The notes below the pieces were generated by a model, which saw only the letters and a list, made by a program, of their open reading frames with translations, had not been told where the DNA came from and ran no database searches. A program made the translations under genes and the position numbers. From Mesodorylaimus sp. YZB2_4 (taxonomy: Eukaryota; Nematoda; Enoplea; Dorylaimida; Dorylaimidae), in contig JASANH010000232.1 in the NCBI GenBank assembly GCA_030248295.1, positions 372,001 through 436,000 on the forward strand: a stretch of DNA of 64,000 nucleotides. The letters run 5' to 3'. This document shows, one piece after another, positions 10,690 to 21,295 of the stretch; the first letter of the stretch is position 1, and each line of letters starts with the position of its first letter.

Positions 10690-11072
10690 CCCAGCAGTCA
10701 AACCTTGTAAGCTCGGCTGTGCGTGGACCAGCACACACAGCAGCGTCTCTCTGCGTGCCTCCACTGGGAGCACCTCCACGCGAGGGCATCCTGGACTGGA
10801 CACCGGCTTCTTCGGACGATGGCGGGTGGGCTTTGAACCTTTGTCGGTGTTCGACAGCCGAGACTGTCTGCTTGTTTTGCTTCCGTCCCTCCACTGAGAG
10901 CACCTCGATGGTCCCGAATGAGTACCCCCACGGCCTGGCGTTCAAGGTCAGCGAGGGTTTATGATTCGCAAACCGACCCCCATCACCGGGGGTCGAACCC
11001 AGGACGAGTCTAGCCACTCGATCCCAAGCAATACGGAGAGACGAATGCCGAACCGCTGCACCACCGGAGAGA
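10690..11072 (-). mobile_element. tRNA-derived SINE (family B), copy 1
   Basis: Read on the minus strand, the element starts at a tRNA-like head near 11070. It has an A box (TGGTGCAGCGGTTCGGCATT), a CTCCGTATTGCTTGGGA anticodon-arm-like segment and a B box (GGTTCGACCCC). About 280 bp of unrelated body follow. The same head and body occur at 48277-48670 on the plus strand. The copies have drifted visibly, so this is not a very recent insertion. Confidence 0.8.
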
Positions 11073-11373
11073 CGACGGCCGCGCTTTCGACTGTGGTAGT
11101 GCTTCCTGTTGGAATAGCGATATCAAATTACAAGTGCCGCGGTAAGTCAATGTAAGCCTGTTTGAAATTAGTGGCTCCAAGTTCTTCCTTTTTTATTCAC
11201 GCCCTCGATATCGATCTAAAAATCGTATGCATTGATGACGATGGAACAGAGGAGGAGATCAGATGCAATGGTAAGCTGACTTGAATTCTTGCGGATGAGA
11301 TAGGATTCACCCCATCCCGAAAACAGGTCAGTCCACTACGTAGGGGGGCGGGGGGGCTGGGTGGGTGGGCTGA
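11073..11373. other. Intergenic, G-rich patch
   Basis: A G-rich stretch (11341-11370, GGGGGGCGGGGGGGCTGGGTGGGTGGG) could form a G-quadruplex. It abuts the MITE that starts at 11374. No gene is seen. Confidence 0.5.
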
Positions 11374-11781
11374 CAAGAAAACATCGCGAACAGTTAAGCC
11401 GAACTTTACAAAACCAAAAATTGTGATTTGTTCCTAGTTGCAGAAGAAAGCTCTCTACAAATCATACGAGGCGTCTGGCCAACTGGTAGGCACCTAAAGT
11501 TCCACGGATTTTTGAATTTTTGTGTGGTGAGGAGCCCGAGCGTTGAGAAAAACAAGCAGAGTTCTTTCAAAACTGGGGTTTCTGTTTTCAGGCTTCGACT
11601 TTTAGCTTCCAACAGCCGGGTCTGGGTTTTTCGAAAAATTCCCAAGACTTTAGGCGCTACCCGCTGCTGACCAGTTGGTCAGACGCCTCTGATATTTTGT
11701 GGGGAGCTTTCTGTCTCACCTAGGAACATTAGAATTTTTGGTTTTGCAAAGTTCGACTTAATCGATGGCGATGTTCCCTTG
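11374..11781. mobile_element. Palindromic MITE (family M), copy 1
   Basis: This 408-bp element has long imperfect inverted ends of about 100 bp each, starting CAAGAAAACATCGC and ending GGCGATGTTCCCTTG. The 3-bp target duplication is TGA (11371-11373, 11782-11784). The internal sequence is non-coding. Copies at 55100-55539 and 60619-60896 share the ends. The 3-bp T-N-A duplication is compatible with PIF/Harbinger, where TWA is usual, but TGA is off-consensus, so the superfamily is left open. Confidence 0.85.
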
Positions 11782-11784
11782 TGA

Positions 11785-12774
11785 GGTGGGAATCACTGTG
11801 GCGGTGACGTGGGTCATAAATTATTTAGTATTAGCTTTTTATGCGTCTTCAAATCTCTAAAACCCTCACTGTCTCTCCAGCTATAAAATGGTTTTTGGGA
11901 ATACTGTAGAGTCTAGGCAGGCAGATCGACAAGCTTCTGACTGTCTTTTGGCGCTCTCTTTCTGGCCCTTTTTTTAGGGAGGGCGCCTACTTCTCTGAGA
12001 GTATTGTGTGCGAAGCCCTTTTCCCTTATTAACGTTTCACTCTTCCTTTAATACTGCTTTGTTTCAGGACGTTTCGATATGACTACTGGCGACTTTTCTT
12101 TCGCAGATGCTGACGCGACACCTGCCGCTGCCAACATGCTGCACGCAGACGACTGATTTGGGACTGGCGATCCAATTGATTTGAAGAACCCTTTTTTCTT
12201 TTCTTTTTTTTTCATGAACTTTTCGTGCCCGTGCAATTTGCAATGTGATAAAGCGTGCGCACTGATACAGTAATTTTTAATTTTAATTCGTGCGTGGGGC
12301 TTGCGGCGTGTTTAAAAAATATTAAAAATTAAAAGGTCGCGCCCAAATTTTTAGAATTATTATTTACGTCCCATCGATAAAAATTATATAATTTGTTTTT
12401 GCAAGGCGTCGTTGAAGCGATGATGCATCTATGCGATCACAACTACTCTACGCATGCATTGAAGCGCGAGTAAGAGTTTATTTTATTGTGAGTCAGGACA
12501 AGTAACTGGTAGTTTTTAAGTTAAAAAAACGAACATAAATTAGAAAGATTGCCTTGCAATGGTACTCCTAAAACGAAGCAGTGATTAATGGATTTCTTAC
12601 CTACAAGCGCTGAGAATCCAAGGAGCCATCTTGCGGCTTACAGTTTTTCAGGCAAGTCGATTGCACCATGACGTTAGATTTTCGCGTTTACAGCGCAGTA
12701 TCTGGCAGCAAATTATAGGATCGGAGATATGTAAGAGTACTATACCAAAAGTCTTGTGCAAAAGTTTTATCCCA
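11785..12774. other. Intergenic, nothing recognised
   Basis: AT-rich. There is one TACTGTAG octamer near 11903. No gene, TIR or RNA gene is recognised. Confidence 0.5.
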
Positions 12775-13711
12775 TAAATCAGGTATAGCGAGCCCCGCGA
12801 CTCTGGGGCTGGGAAGGGGTCTCCGAGCCCCATCGTGATGAGCCTGGGTAGGTTGAAGCAGGCACTTGAAGTTCCGCGCATGTGGAATGACTGCGCCATG
12901 CTTGAATACATTTGCTGGGAGAGCCGTGGTAGTCTTCGACAGTCTGTGGGAGCGGAGGAGCACCACCAAGGTCAAGATCCCGATCCCGAAATTGAGAAAT
13001 GGTGACTCTGCATGTAACAGGTGTAAGCAGCAGTAGCGATGAAGAACAGCAACATCAGTTCAAATCGATGACAACGATAGTGGCCTAGGCTGACCTTGCT
13101 AGACATGTATGTTTTTGCTTTTTTTTGTATGTAGGCGCCGTGTATATGCGTACCATGCGGGCGAAAAAGCTGGGGGCGAAACGGCGGGGGCGAAACGGCA
13201 GGGTCAAAACGGCGGGGGCGAAATGTCTTACTGCCGGCTGGGAAGGGGCTCTGAGCACGCTTGGCACGGGGCTCGGAAGGGGTATTCCATTCCACGTTGT
13301 GAGCGTGGCTGACTACCACGCGGCGGTTTAGTAATTTTTAGTTTCTGAGTTCAAATTAGCTTACCATACGAAGTGCGGTGTGTGCAACGCACCGAATCGA
13401 ACATTCCATCCAAGTCCAAGTTTCGTCAGGCCTCTGCCTAAAAGGGTTCATGGATTTGGCCAGGTGAGGTCGAAGCTTCTCCATAGTGCCCTCCGAGAAC
13501 GACGCGTGTTAGTGAGCGACCAAGTCGTCGATGTCCAAGCACTGCCACTGCCGCTTGTACCTATCTATTGATATTTGAAATGGTACGTTTAAGCTATCCT
13601 TCCAAATGATGCGCCAGGACCAGCCTGTGTTCGCCGACTGAACAAGATCCGTGCAAGCTCGAACTAGTAAAACAGACAAAAGAAAAAGCACAAGGACAAA
13701 AAAAAAATGAG

Positions 13712-13756
<45 letters not shown>

Positions 13757-13925
13757 ACTTGGATCTTCTCAGATCCTAGTGTTTGCCACGCTCACAACGT
13801 GGCAGGGAATACCCTTCCCGAGCCCCGTGCCAGGCGGGTCCAGAACCCCTTTCTAGCCACATCACGATTGGGGCTCGAAGATCCCTTCCCAGCCCCAGAG
13901 TCGCGGGGCTAAATATACCTCCATA
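12775..13925. repeat. Nested inverted repeat pair with GC hairpins
   Basis: Block A (12775-12842, containing AGCCCCGCGACTCTGGGGCT) and block B (about 13262-13311, CTCGGAAGGGGTATTCC...GTGAGCGTGGC) recur inverted as B' (about 13785-13833) and A' (about 13857-13925). Spacing is 420 bp between A and B but only 25 bp between B' and A', so the left member holds an insertion or the right one a deletion. Block A itself folds: AGCCCC pairs with GGGGCT. An A-run (13708-13755) separates the halves. Two head-to-head copies of one short repeat is the simplest reading. Confidence 0.7.
13160..13228 (+). repeat. Short tandem repeat GGCGGGGGCGAAAC
   Basis: Four imperfect units of about 14-18 bp around GGGGGCGAAAC/GGGTCAAAAC. 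They lie inside the insertion that separates blocks A and B of the nested inverted repeat. Confidence 0.7.
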
Positions 13926-14227
13926 AATCGAAAATTTGACAAATGGGTATCACTGTACTCCTGACTGGTAACGTTAGCAGCTGTGCTGCAGTCTTGTTGC
14001 GCAAACTAATTATGAAATGTAAGAGCTAGTGATTTGCATGGAGATGCTGGTTTTTGCTTGCGATCCAATAAATCGATGTTTTTTGACTACTTGAAGTTTG
14101 ATCGTCCGAGGCGGGTCGGGCACTTTTACACGATCAGACAGCCCTGTGGGCAACTGACATGACGGCGGGTCAATCCGACTCGACCCGACGGGTTGAACCG
14201 AGTTCTTTCAAATAGTCTATCAAATTG
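13926..14227. other. Intergenic before tRNA-His
   Basis: Contains a GC-rich patch with CGGGTCGGG/CGACCCG complementarity at about 14108-14195. No gene. Confidence 0.45.
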
Positions 14228-14300
14228 GCCGTGATCGTCTAGTTGGTTAGGACATTACGTTGTGGCCGTAATAACCCAGGTTCGAATCCTGGTCACGGCA
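14228..14300 (+). tRNA. tRNA-His (GTG)
   Basis: A full cloverleaf can be drawn. The acceptor GCCGTGA pairs with TCACGGC (14293-14299), followed by discriminator A. The anticodon stem TTACG/CGTAA encloses the loop TTGTGGC with anticodon GTG. The T arm is CCAGG-TTCGAAT-CCTGG. There is no intron. Internal A and B boxes are intact, so it looks functional. The sequence is the usual metazoan histidine tRNA. Confidence 0.96.
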
Positions 14301-14763
14301 ATATTTTTGAAAATTGGAATGCAGATTTTTCGAACGCAGCAGAGAATGATTTTTGCGTTATATTTTTAAAAGGCTTACTCAAATAGTGAAAAAGTTCATG
14401 GTTGGTGGCCCTGTCTGTACTGTTATATACCTTGTGCATTTATCATTCCGCCAAAGCTTCAGGCACGGTAGAAACATCAAAGATTATCCCCTTTGGCGAA
14501 AGGCAACATCAATTGTTGCGTCTTGCCTCGCTTTACACCCCCCAAAATGGCTTGACCCTAGTCGAGGTCTACATATCTCACCTGGACAGACTTTCGAGTG
14601 AACATGGTCCTTGAATATCAGACATTCAGTACACAGATATTCGACACAAAATGCCCAGCTTCCAGAAAATCAGGTTCTGCAGTCTCGCGCTCGGACTATT
14701 TTGAATAAATCAGGGTACATGGACGCATAGTAAGCAAAAATCATCACCTTCATTTTAAAATCA
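14301..14763. other. Intergenic between tRNA-His and GPCR
   Basis: Open frames at 14353-14614 (plus) have no recognisable domain. Nothing else is seen. Confidence 0.4.
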
Positions 14764-15650
14764 TTAGCACTTGCACTTCGTAATAAGTCTGTTCACCAAG
14801 GCTGCGGTACAGCTTCTGTATAATCTCAGCGTAAACAAAGTAATAAATGGATTTCCACTGGCATTGGCCGACATCAAACCATAAAAAGCATATCGCACAG
14901 TACTGAAAGGATCTAAAACTAAAATATCCTTTAACATAAAGAGACACCTGTAAGGTAAACAGGTCATGGCTGTCCAGGCGGTTGTGGTAAAAATGAACGC
15001 GATCCTCATCAAAGGGCTGCACAACGTGTTCGTGGATTCAGTCGATGTGGTATGGCGTCTTGGATGTTGTTGCAGCATTTCATCGCCTCGATTAGGCGTC
15101 CCTACATATCGGACCACAACGGCAGCGATGTGGATGCTAATGAAGAGAGATAAGAGGGTTGGTATGATAAAGAAGCCCACAGCGAATACGACATAGCTGG
15201 TACTGTCCACTTCGATATAAGAACACCCGTTTTCCACATTTGATATATAATATGTTATGAAAATCAAACCCCATCCAATCGACAGGACCCAGATAATTGC
15301 AGTCACTGCAATCGTTCGATGTCGAGTAACGTAAAATTCATATTTCAGAGAATAAGTCATGTATAAAAATTTATCGATATTTAGACACAGCAAACTTAAA
15401 CTGGAGACTGTAGCAGCCGCGTGGGAAAGTGCGATAAGACTCCGACATAGGTCGGGGGAATATTCATAGCCGAAGGTGTACCACATACCCAAAGCGGGAA
15501 AATGAATGGCTGTCGTTAGGAAATCAGCCAATGTCATACTCGCTATGAACCAATGATTATTGATTTGACGCGATGTACGAAATCGATTCTGTGAACCGGA
15601 ATGACCGAAACGAAACCAAATGTAAAATATCCAGAGATTTAGAGGGGCTC
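14764..15650 (-). CDS. Rhodopsin-family GPCR, 3' exon
   Basis: One long exon encodes most of a class A GPCR and ends at the stop at 14764. Going from the N side: a TM1 remnant (GAPLNLWIFYIWF), TM2 (NNHWFIASMTLADFL), and a Cys before TM3 (PDLCRSL) with its usual partner in loop 2 (NGCSYIE). Next come the TM3 end NIDKFLYM in place of DRY, TM4 (AVTAIIWVLSIGWGL), TM5 (FAVGFFIIPTLLSLF), TM6 with CLP (MTCLPYRC) and TM7 NPFIT in place of NPxxY. The tail is short and ends KCKC. The frame is open upstream of the ATG at 15537 and includes TM1-TM2. The best exon start is an acceptor at 15650 (CATTTTAG|GAGCC), so the N terminus lies in an exon I could not place. The DKF and NPFIT variants mark it as a divergent orphan receptor. 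The ligand is unknown. Confidence 0.82.
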
Positions 15651-15775
15651 CTAAAATGTGGTTCTCTTATATTTTTTAATCGATAAACCTGACTAAGAAA
15701 TCAGTGTTGCCTCTACGCGAGGTTCATTGACAAAAAGAGTGTTGAACCTGCTCTAAAATGACACACACTTAAGCG

Positions 15776-16915
15776 GCGTCCACATTGCACCTCGGCTGAT
15801 CGGCTGCCGAGCTAACCGAGCCAGCCGAGCTGTCAGCTGAGCTGACGTGCGTTCAAATAGCATGCCTCTGTTGGCTCAGCTTGCGGCTGGCTCAGTTTGC
15901 GGCTTGCGGTTATCTCAGCTCGGCTGGGTCGTTCACATTTGATGCCGCGACGCCGATTGAAACATTCTGTCTGCTTTTCGGCGGGCTCGGCTGAGGAGCT
16001 CGGTTTGCTCGGCTCGCGGAAAGTTTCCCCAGGAGCACGACTATTGCAGAGAATAATCATCGTCAAAATCAAAAGAATAAAACTAAAATATGGCTGCTAT
16101 TGGTCTGCTGAACGAAAGAGCAGTATATGACCTATGCACAACGTGTTGCATCAACTTACCTTTAGCATCTCAGACATACCAACCACGCATACGTGCACTG
16201 ACGAACGAGCATATTTTTTAAATCAGTAGACACATGGGGTATCAATTCAACAGTTCTATCTATAATGATCAGAATGAGGAGGAACAGTAATTGAACTACC
16301 TACAGTAGTTAACAGGTTTGCTAGAATCGGTTCACCTACTGCAATTTTTTAGTAATACCCTCATCGATGCATATGCTGGGAAACTCCTGGCTGGACTGGG
16401 CTATAGGGCTGGGTTGGGCAACTCTACTGTAGTTGCTCGTTTCTAAATTCAATTAGCGTGCCTTCTTTAAATCTTTAATCGCACTATTTAGCGGACTTCC
16501 TCGGGACCATTTCTCTAATCCCGTTTTGGATTACAATGCCAAATTTGACACCTCAGTCCCACACGTTCCCTCAGCACACAAATGATGCCGACTCGCATCA
16601 GACTATCCGCTTTTTTTGCCAAGTTCCCTGGTTTAAACCTTGAAGTTCTCGAGCTTTCTATCAGCTAGAACCGATAAACCGTTTCATAAGTTCACAATAA
16701 TTGAATAATTTAATCATAATTCATATTTTTATCGAAATTGGCTGCTTTCCTATTGATAACTCCAGAACGATTGTTCCAAGCTCGGCTGGCTCGGCTAGAA
16801 AAGTTGAAAATTTTCAACTTTTCCAGCCGAGCTGGCCGAGCGCCTGAGCCGCAGACCGAGCTGAATGTGAACAGTCCAGCCGAGCCAGCCAAGCCGAGCC
16901 AACCGCAAGCCACAA
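15776..16915. repeat. TIR-like repeat built on GGCTCGGCTG words
   Basis: Both ends of this 1.1-kb segment are packed with GCTCGGCT/AGCCGAGC words. Left block 15776-15957 and right block 16778-16915 are partly inverted: left CTTGCGGTT...CAGCTCGGCTGG..GTTCACATT mirrors right AATGTGAACAGTCCAGCCGAG...AACCGCAAG. The outer left end GGCGTCCACATTGCAC resembles the right GGACTGTTCACATT in reverse. I could not fix exact ends or a target duplication. A small related piece is at about 39420-39470. It is probably another non-autonomous DNA element. Confidence 0.6.
16789..16832. repeat. 44-bp near-perfect palindrome
   Basis: The segment reads GCTCGGCTAGAAAAGTTGAA followed by its mirror. It differs from a perfect palindrome at one base pair (A/C opposite). 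Both strands therefore encode the same peptide, RLEKLKIFNFSSRA, in long frames. It lies inside the GGCTCGGCTG-rich element and could extrude as a cruciform. Confidence 0.92.
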
Positions 16916-17362
16916 ACATAGAGGTGAGCAAGCACTTCCAGGAATTATCCGCCCCGCACCCATTGTAATAGGCTGAACAGCCCTGCATTGGAGAAGATCC
17001 TGCGGGAAGAGTTCTTAAAACATTCCAGGCAGGTCCTCCAGTCATAGATCGCTACAGTAGTCCCTGAGGTGCCATCGACAAAACTTGAGTGGGAGTGGGT
17101 ATGGTAACGATGGTAAGTGGGAGTAACTTGAGAATGAGTGGGTATGGTCGTGTCAATGGTCAATGGATCCATCGTAATGCTGGGATGAGGATAAGCACGC
17201 CTGCATGTAATTGGATTGCCCAGTCCAATCTTATTGAGTTTAATAGCCAAACATGTTGGTTCAGAATCCAAGAAGCGTGAGTTCGAATCCCGATCAAAGC
17301 TCGAGCTTTTTTGTTTTTTTGTTCTGCAGCTCTGAACCTCTTTCTGCTCCAAGTGTCTGTTG
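16916..17362. other. Intergenic, ACC/GGT-rich repeat words
   Basis: GGGAGTGGGTATGGTAACGATGG-like words repeat twice at about 17090-17155. No gene is seen. Confidence 0.4.
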
Positions 17363-17366
17363 CACG

Positions 17367-17547
17367 TGTGACCAGCACGCCTGGCGGTCGGGAGTAATCG
17401 ATACGCTCCCCTGGCTGGGACGTCAACCTCTTCGGTTGATGTTTCTAGAGCAGGTATAGTCGCGAGACTTGCCTACCTCCAGTCGGAGATTTTTGCTTAG
17501 AGACTTCGGTCTCGACTGTCTCCCGCCGTCTGGGTGCGCTGGTTACA
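17367..17547 (+). repeat. TRIM left terminal repeat
   Basis: 181 bp, TGTGACC...GGTTACA. It contains hairpins such as GAGAC-TTCG-GTCTC and GGGAG...CTCCC. Confidence 0.88.
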
Positions 17548-17909
17548 CTGGCGTCACGAACCAAAGGGCCTTCTTCGGATGTAAGCCCCTTATGGACTAG
17601 TGTGCTAGCCCGGGTGGTTGTGGTGAATGCCGGACTGGCGCGCCTGCGCTTGCTGTGGCCCGAGGGTTCCCTGCAGGTGTACTCCCTACCAGACTTCGGT
17701 CTGGGTTGCCTCCACGTAGGCACCAGGGGCCAGCGGGCAAAACCTACTCCGCTATTACCTACGCGAGAGGAGAAGGTTCGGCGAGCGTTTGGTGCGCCTT
17801 AGCGCGACGGTGGGTGGAACACCTAGCGCTGACAAGGCACCCCCACTGGGGTGTTGGTTCTCCCAGTTGGAGAATGGCGGGGACGCCTTTTTTCCAACGG
17901 TGGGAGGAA

Positions 17910-18090
17910 TGTGACCAGCACGCCTGGCGGTCGGGAGTAATCGATACGCTCCCCTGGCTGGGACGTCAACCTCTTCGGTTGATGTTTCTAGAGCAGGTAT
18001 AGTCGCGAGACTTGCCTACCTCCAGTCGGAGTTGTTTGCTTAGAGACTTCGGTCTCAACTATCTCCCGCCGCCTGGGTGCGCTGGTTACA
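17910..18090 (+). repeat. TRIM right terminal repeat
   Basis: 181 bp, nearly identical to the left repeat, preceded by a purine-rich tract and followed by the CACG duplication. Confidence 0.88.
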
Positions 18091-18094
18091 CACG

Positions 18095-20372
18095 GCCCGC
18101 GAAGGTGTGCGGGTAACAGGTGCTGGTTAGACAGGGGAGCAATGGGGATGAGCGTGAGGACTTTTGAAAGAGCGTGGCATATCTGCCTCACACCAGGCAA
18201 ATTCTAAATTTTCAATCTGCTGGATAGCTATCCTCAACTGATTGCAATTTCCCTCGGGTTTTCCAAAGTAATAACAAATGCCATAGATTTGCTCTTTTTA
18301 TATGCTTATCGATCTAAATCTAGCTTGGCAAAATTAGGAATAGGCCTCTCAAGATTTGGCACTCAGTTTATTAAATTGTAGAACATTTGATGATGAATTG
18401 CATTCAAGAATCGAATGCATATTTCACAGATCCATCTCACGCCAACTCAAACTTCCAGTTTTTCAGTCAGCAAATATTGAACAAGCTTCAATAAAACCGT
18501 CAATAAGTTTTAAGAGTCCTGTGAAAACTGCTAAGAGGTAAGCAAATTTGCTTTGCTATAGCATGTATTTGCAAAAATTTAAAAAACCTCCGATAAAATA
18601 TTTGTTTGACTTACCAATGCAGGCCAAAATCAAATGCCAAATTCCCAACGCTTTTACCAAATCGAATTGCAGTTTGTAAAAAATCTTTTCATCATGCAAT
18701 GTTAGATTACTAGCATCCGTGCCCATGTTTGACCGATCCCACGTACTGCTGTTAAAATTGGACATGGGGCCAACATGCAACATCAGCTGGGACTTGTCCG
18801 AGAGCTGCCCTTGACATCAATGGACCCAATTCCAACATATGGAACATCGCAAGGGCGTCTCGCCATCCATTTCCTCGCCCCGGCGCCGAGGGTCTCCAAT
18901 TAGCATCCGATATTTGCTTTGTGGTTGATGTAAGCATGGCAGAATGGGACAAATACAAGATATTACAGTAGTGCTCGTTTCAAGAAACGAGACAGGACTC
19001 TTTCCGCTCACAAAATGACTTGCAAATAGGGCAAATGGAAAAATTTGAGACAGTGAGCATTTTTTCAAAACGCGCAGCATCTTACCAAATTTGTCAGACG
19101 TAAAAATATACCGGCAGAAATGTATCATCCGCAAAATCAATAGTTCGAAAGACCCTAAGCTTCTTATTATCTAAGCCAAACACGACTCGCTCAAAAATCT
19201 TTATTCCTAATACGTCCAGAGGAAGCGTATTGACTAGCAATCGATGGGTTCAATTGATCCGTGACGCCAGCACAAGCAATCAAGAAAGCTTGTCCACTAG
19301 AATCACTCTCTTGAACGCAGCTAAATAGTTTTAAATCGTCCAATCTAGCATGCACAGGAAATATAAGAAAGGGCGGTCTCGGCCTACCCTTTTTAGTTTC
19401 CATGTGGCAGAAGGGCACAAAATTGAAGACATCGGGACCACCGAAGTGTCATTGAAGCTAGCGACTCCTCGAAAGGCAGCTCGTACAGCCCGCGCTCGCA
19501 CTTAAGCCAGAGAGCGGAGAGCCAGACGCCAAAGAACGCAACTTTCAATTCTCGGAGGAAAAGTCATATAAAATATAAAATTTAGAAACAGCCAGGAGTC
19601 AGGAGATGCTGAATAAATGAGATGGAGATAATTAGTTTTCATGCCAACTCCAGCGTCGACTTGTCATTTTTGTCGCCGAAATTTGAATTTTCAAAGTTCA
19701 TTGTTTCGAGGGCGTTCGAGTCATAGCATGACACTGCAAATACTAGCGGATCCGTGCAAGTGGAAGAACGCTCTGAAGGCCGCTCCGAACTTCTGTCGTA
19801 TCCCGCACTGATTGATGGCGGGTTAAAACCCTGCCCTTTTATCAAAATAATTTTGGTGGGAAACGGTATTTCAAATTATTTGCAGTCGATGGACAGTGCC
19901 GTCCCTAGCAAATGGTATTAACTGTGACAGACTCACTACAATAGAGCCACTCGCAAAGGATCGATACCATATGAAGCATGAAAAATGGCGCGGTCTGATA
20001 AACAAGGTGTGTAGGGCGTGTCACACTCCATTGCCCCGTTGCAACCCAAACATAAGCAGTTCGACGATCGCAGCGAACAAATAATTCAACAGATTCTCCT
20101 TTATTTCCTCCGTTTATGATACAAAGCTGAAAATGAACACGCAGCGAAACGACCTTTTGAGGTGCACTGTTGTGTTCATGCTTATAATACTTATATTACC
20201 CATTATAAGCATATGGCAATAGAGATGTACATGCGGCCTATGCGGTAACGTGTAGAGCGTGTATATTCTCAAAGAAAACATGTTATAAATTTCATGCATT
20301 GGGTCAAAAGCGCCAGGCACACAAAACATCGCGGTGTCTGAATTTCGTTGTGCCCCATTGCTGCTAGAAGGT
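18095..20372. other. Gene-poor stretch
   Basis: One possible exon at 18356-18541 (plus) is protein-like (frame containing FDDELHSRIECIF) and ends at a good donor, AAGAG|GTAAGC, but I cannot find its partners. A micro-MITE fragment lies at 20225-20280. Nothing else is supported. Confidence 0.4.
20225..20280 (-). mobile_element. Micro-MITE copy, one end truncated
   Basis: Reverse orientation relative to 50463-50534: GTACATGCGGCCTATGCGGT core and the AAAGAAAACA end are kept; the outer part of the other end is gone. Confidence 0.55.
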
Positions 20373-20380
20373 CTTACGGA

Positions 20381-21287
20381 TCACGGCCGGATCGGTTCTA
20401 TATGTTTCGGTTCGGTTCGGTTCTCGGTTCTTTCGGTTTCGGTTCTAAACCTCTCGGTTTGGCTCAATTTTTCGGTTCGAGAGCACTGGGTTTTTCCAGT
20501 GCAATTTAGCCTCAGCTTACAAGACCATTATCTGTGATATTTTACCTCCACAGAACATGCTGCATAGCAAATCGCCATCATAAAAAATTCAAGCAAGCCA
20601 CATTTTACGCTGAATAATTATATGAATTCTGATCAATCAGTACGTTTGCGCGCAAGCACACGTTCATTGCCACTAGGCTGGGGTTTGACTCGAGCGAGCT
20701 AAGTGTTACCAGGTCTGCAACGCAATAATGCCTCAGATGCAGGTTCAGATTGCCCTAAAACTGAACTTCCCAAAAAATGCAAAGAAGGCCCTTTCAAAAA
20801 AAACCGCTTCCCAGACACCGAACAATATTCTAAGCGAGCTATGATGGCGCATTTGAATGCCATATCAGTATTCAAAGGCGCCAAAAACTTCCGATGTTTC
20901 GGCGAGACCCACCCAGCTACTTATGGAAAACACCCTTTGGAGCAATGGCATTGTCGAGAGAGCGAAGACAAAGTGCCAATATCTAAAGATGCCCTAAAAT
21001 GCCATGGAAATCTCAGATTGCCCTAGAAGTGCCATGCCTGAAAAAGTGCCCTGACAGGTTACGATTTCCCCAGATTTAGGCGATTGCCCTGCACCTGGCG
21101 GCAACATTGCGGCCAGTGTTCCGCTGCCTGTGTGCTGCTAGCGTGGAGGAAAGGCTTGTGTATCCATTGCTCAAGGCTTTGCGCGACTCCAGCTGCTTGG
21201 TGCGCCATGGAGCCGAAACAATTTCGGTTCGGTTCGGTTCCAGGAACTGAGAACCGAACCGATTGAACGGAACCGATCCGCCCGTGA
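20381..21287. mobile_element. Non-autonomous hAT-like element, family C (CGGTTCGGTT words)
   Basis: This 907-bp element has ends TCACGGCCGGATCGGTTC and, inverted, GAACGGAACCGATCCGCCCGTGA. The flanks are CTTACGGA (20373-20380) and CTTACGAA (21288-21295), an 8-bp target duplication with one mismatch. Arrays of TTCGGTTCGG fill the first 100 bp and, inverted, the last 70 bp. No transposase frame. Internal open frame 20703-21026 is unrecognised. Confidence 0.82.
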
Positions 21288-21295
21288 CTTACGAA

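Larger units (their letters stand above)
17367..18090 (+). mobile_element. TRIM-like miniature LTR retroelement
   Basis: A 724-bp non-coding unit has 181-bp direct terminal repeats (17367-17547 and 17910-18090) that start TGTGACC and end GGTTACA. The 4-bp target duplication is CACG (17363-17366, 18091-18094). A TGGCGTCACGAAC primer-binding-site-like stretch begins one base after the left repeat, and a purine tract GGTGGGAGGAA precedes the right one. The repeats agree at about 97% by eye, so insertion is fairly recent. There is no gag or pol frame. The family is unnamed; terminal-repeat retrotransposon in miniature (TRIM) is the fitting class. The unit is unusually rich in UUCG-loop hairpins. 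Confidence 0.85.

Noticed and set aside
16710-17045. Frames sharing LEKLKIFNFSSRA on both strands
   Set aside because: Explained by the 44-bp palindrome, not by homologous genes.
17445-18200. Frames inside the TRIM
   Set aside because: They differ only because the terminal repeats are duplicated; the element is non-coding.
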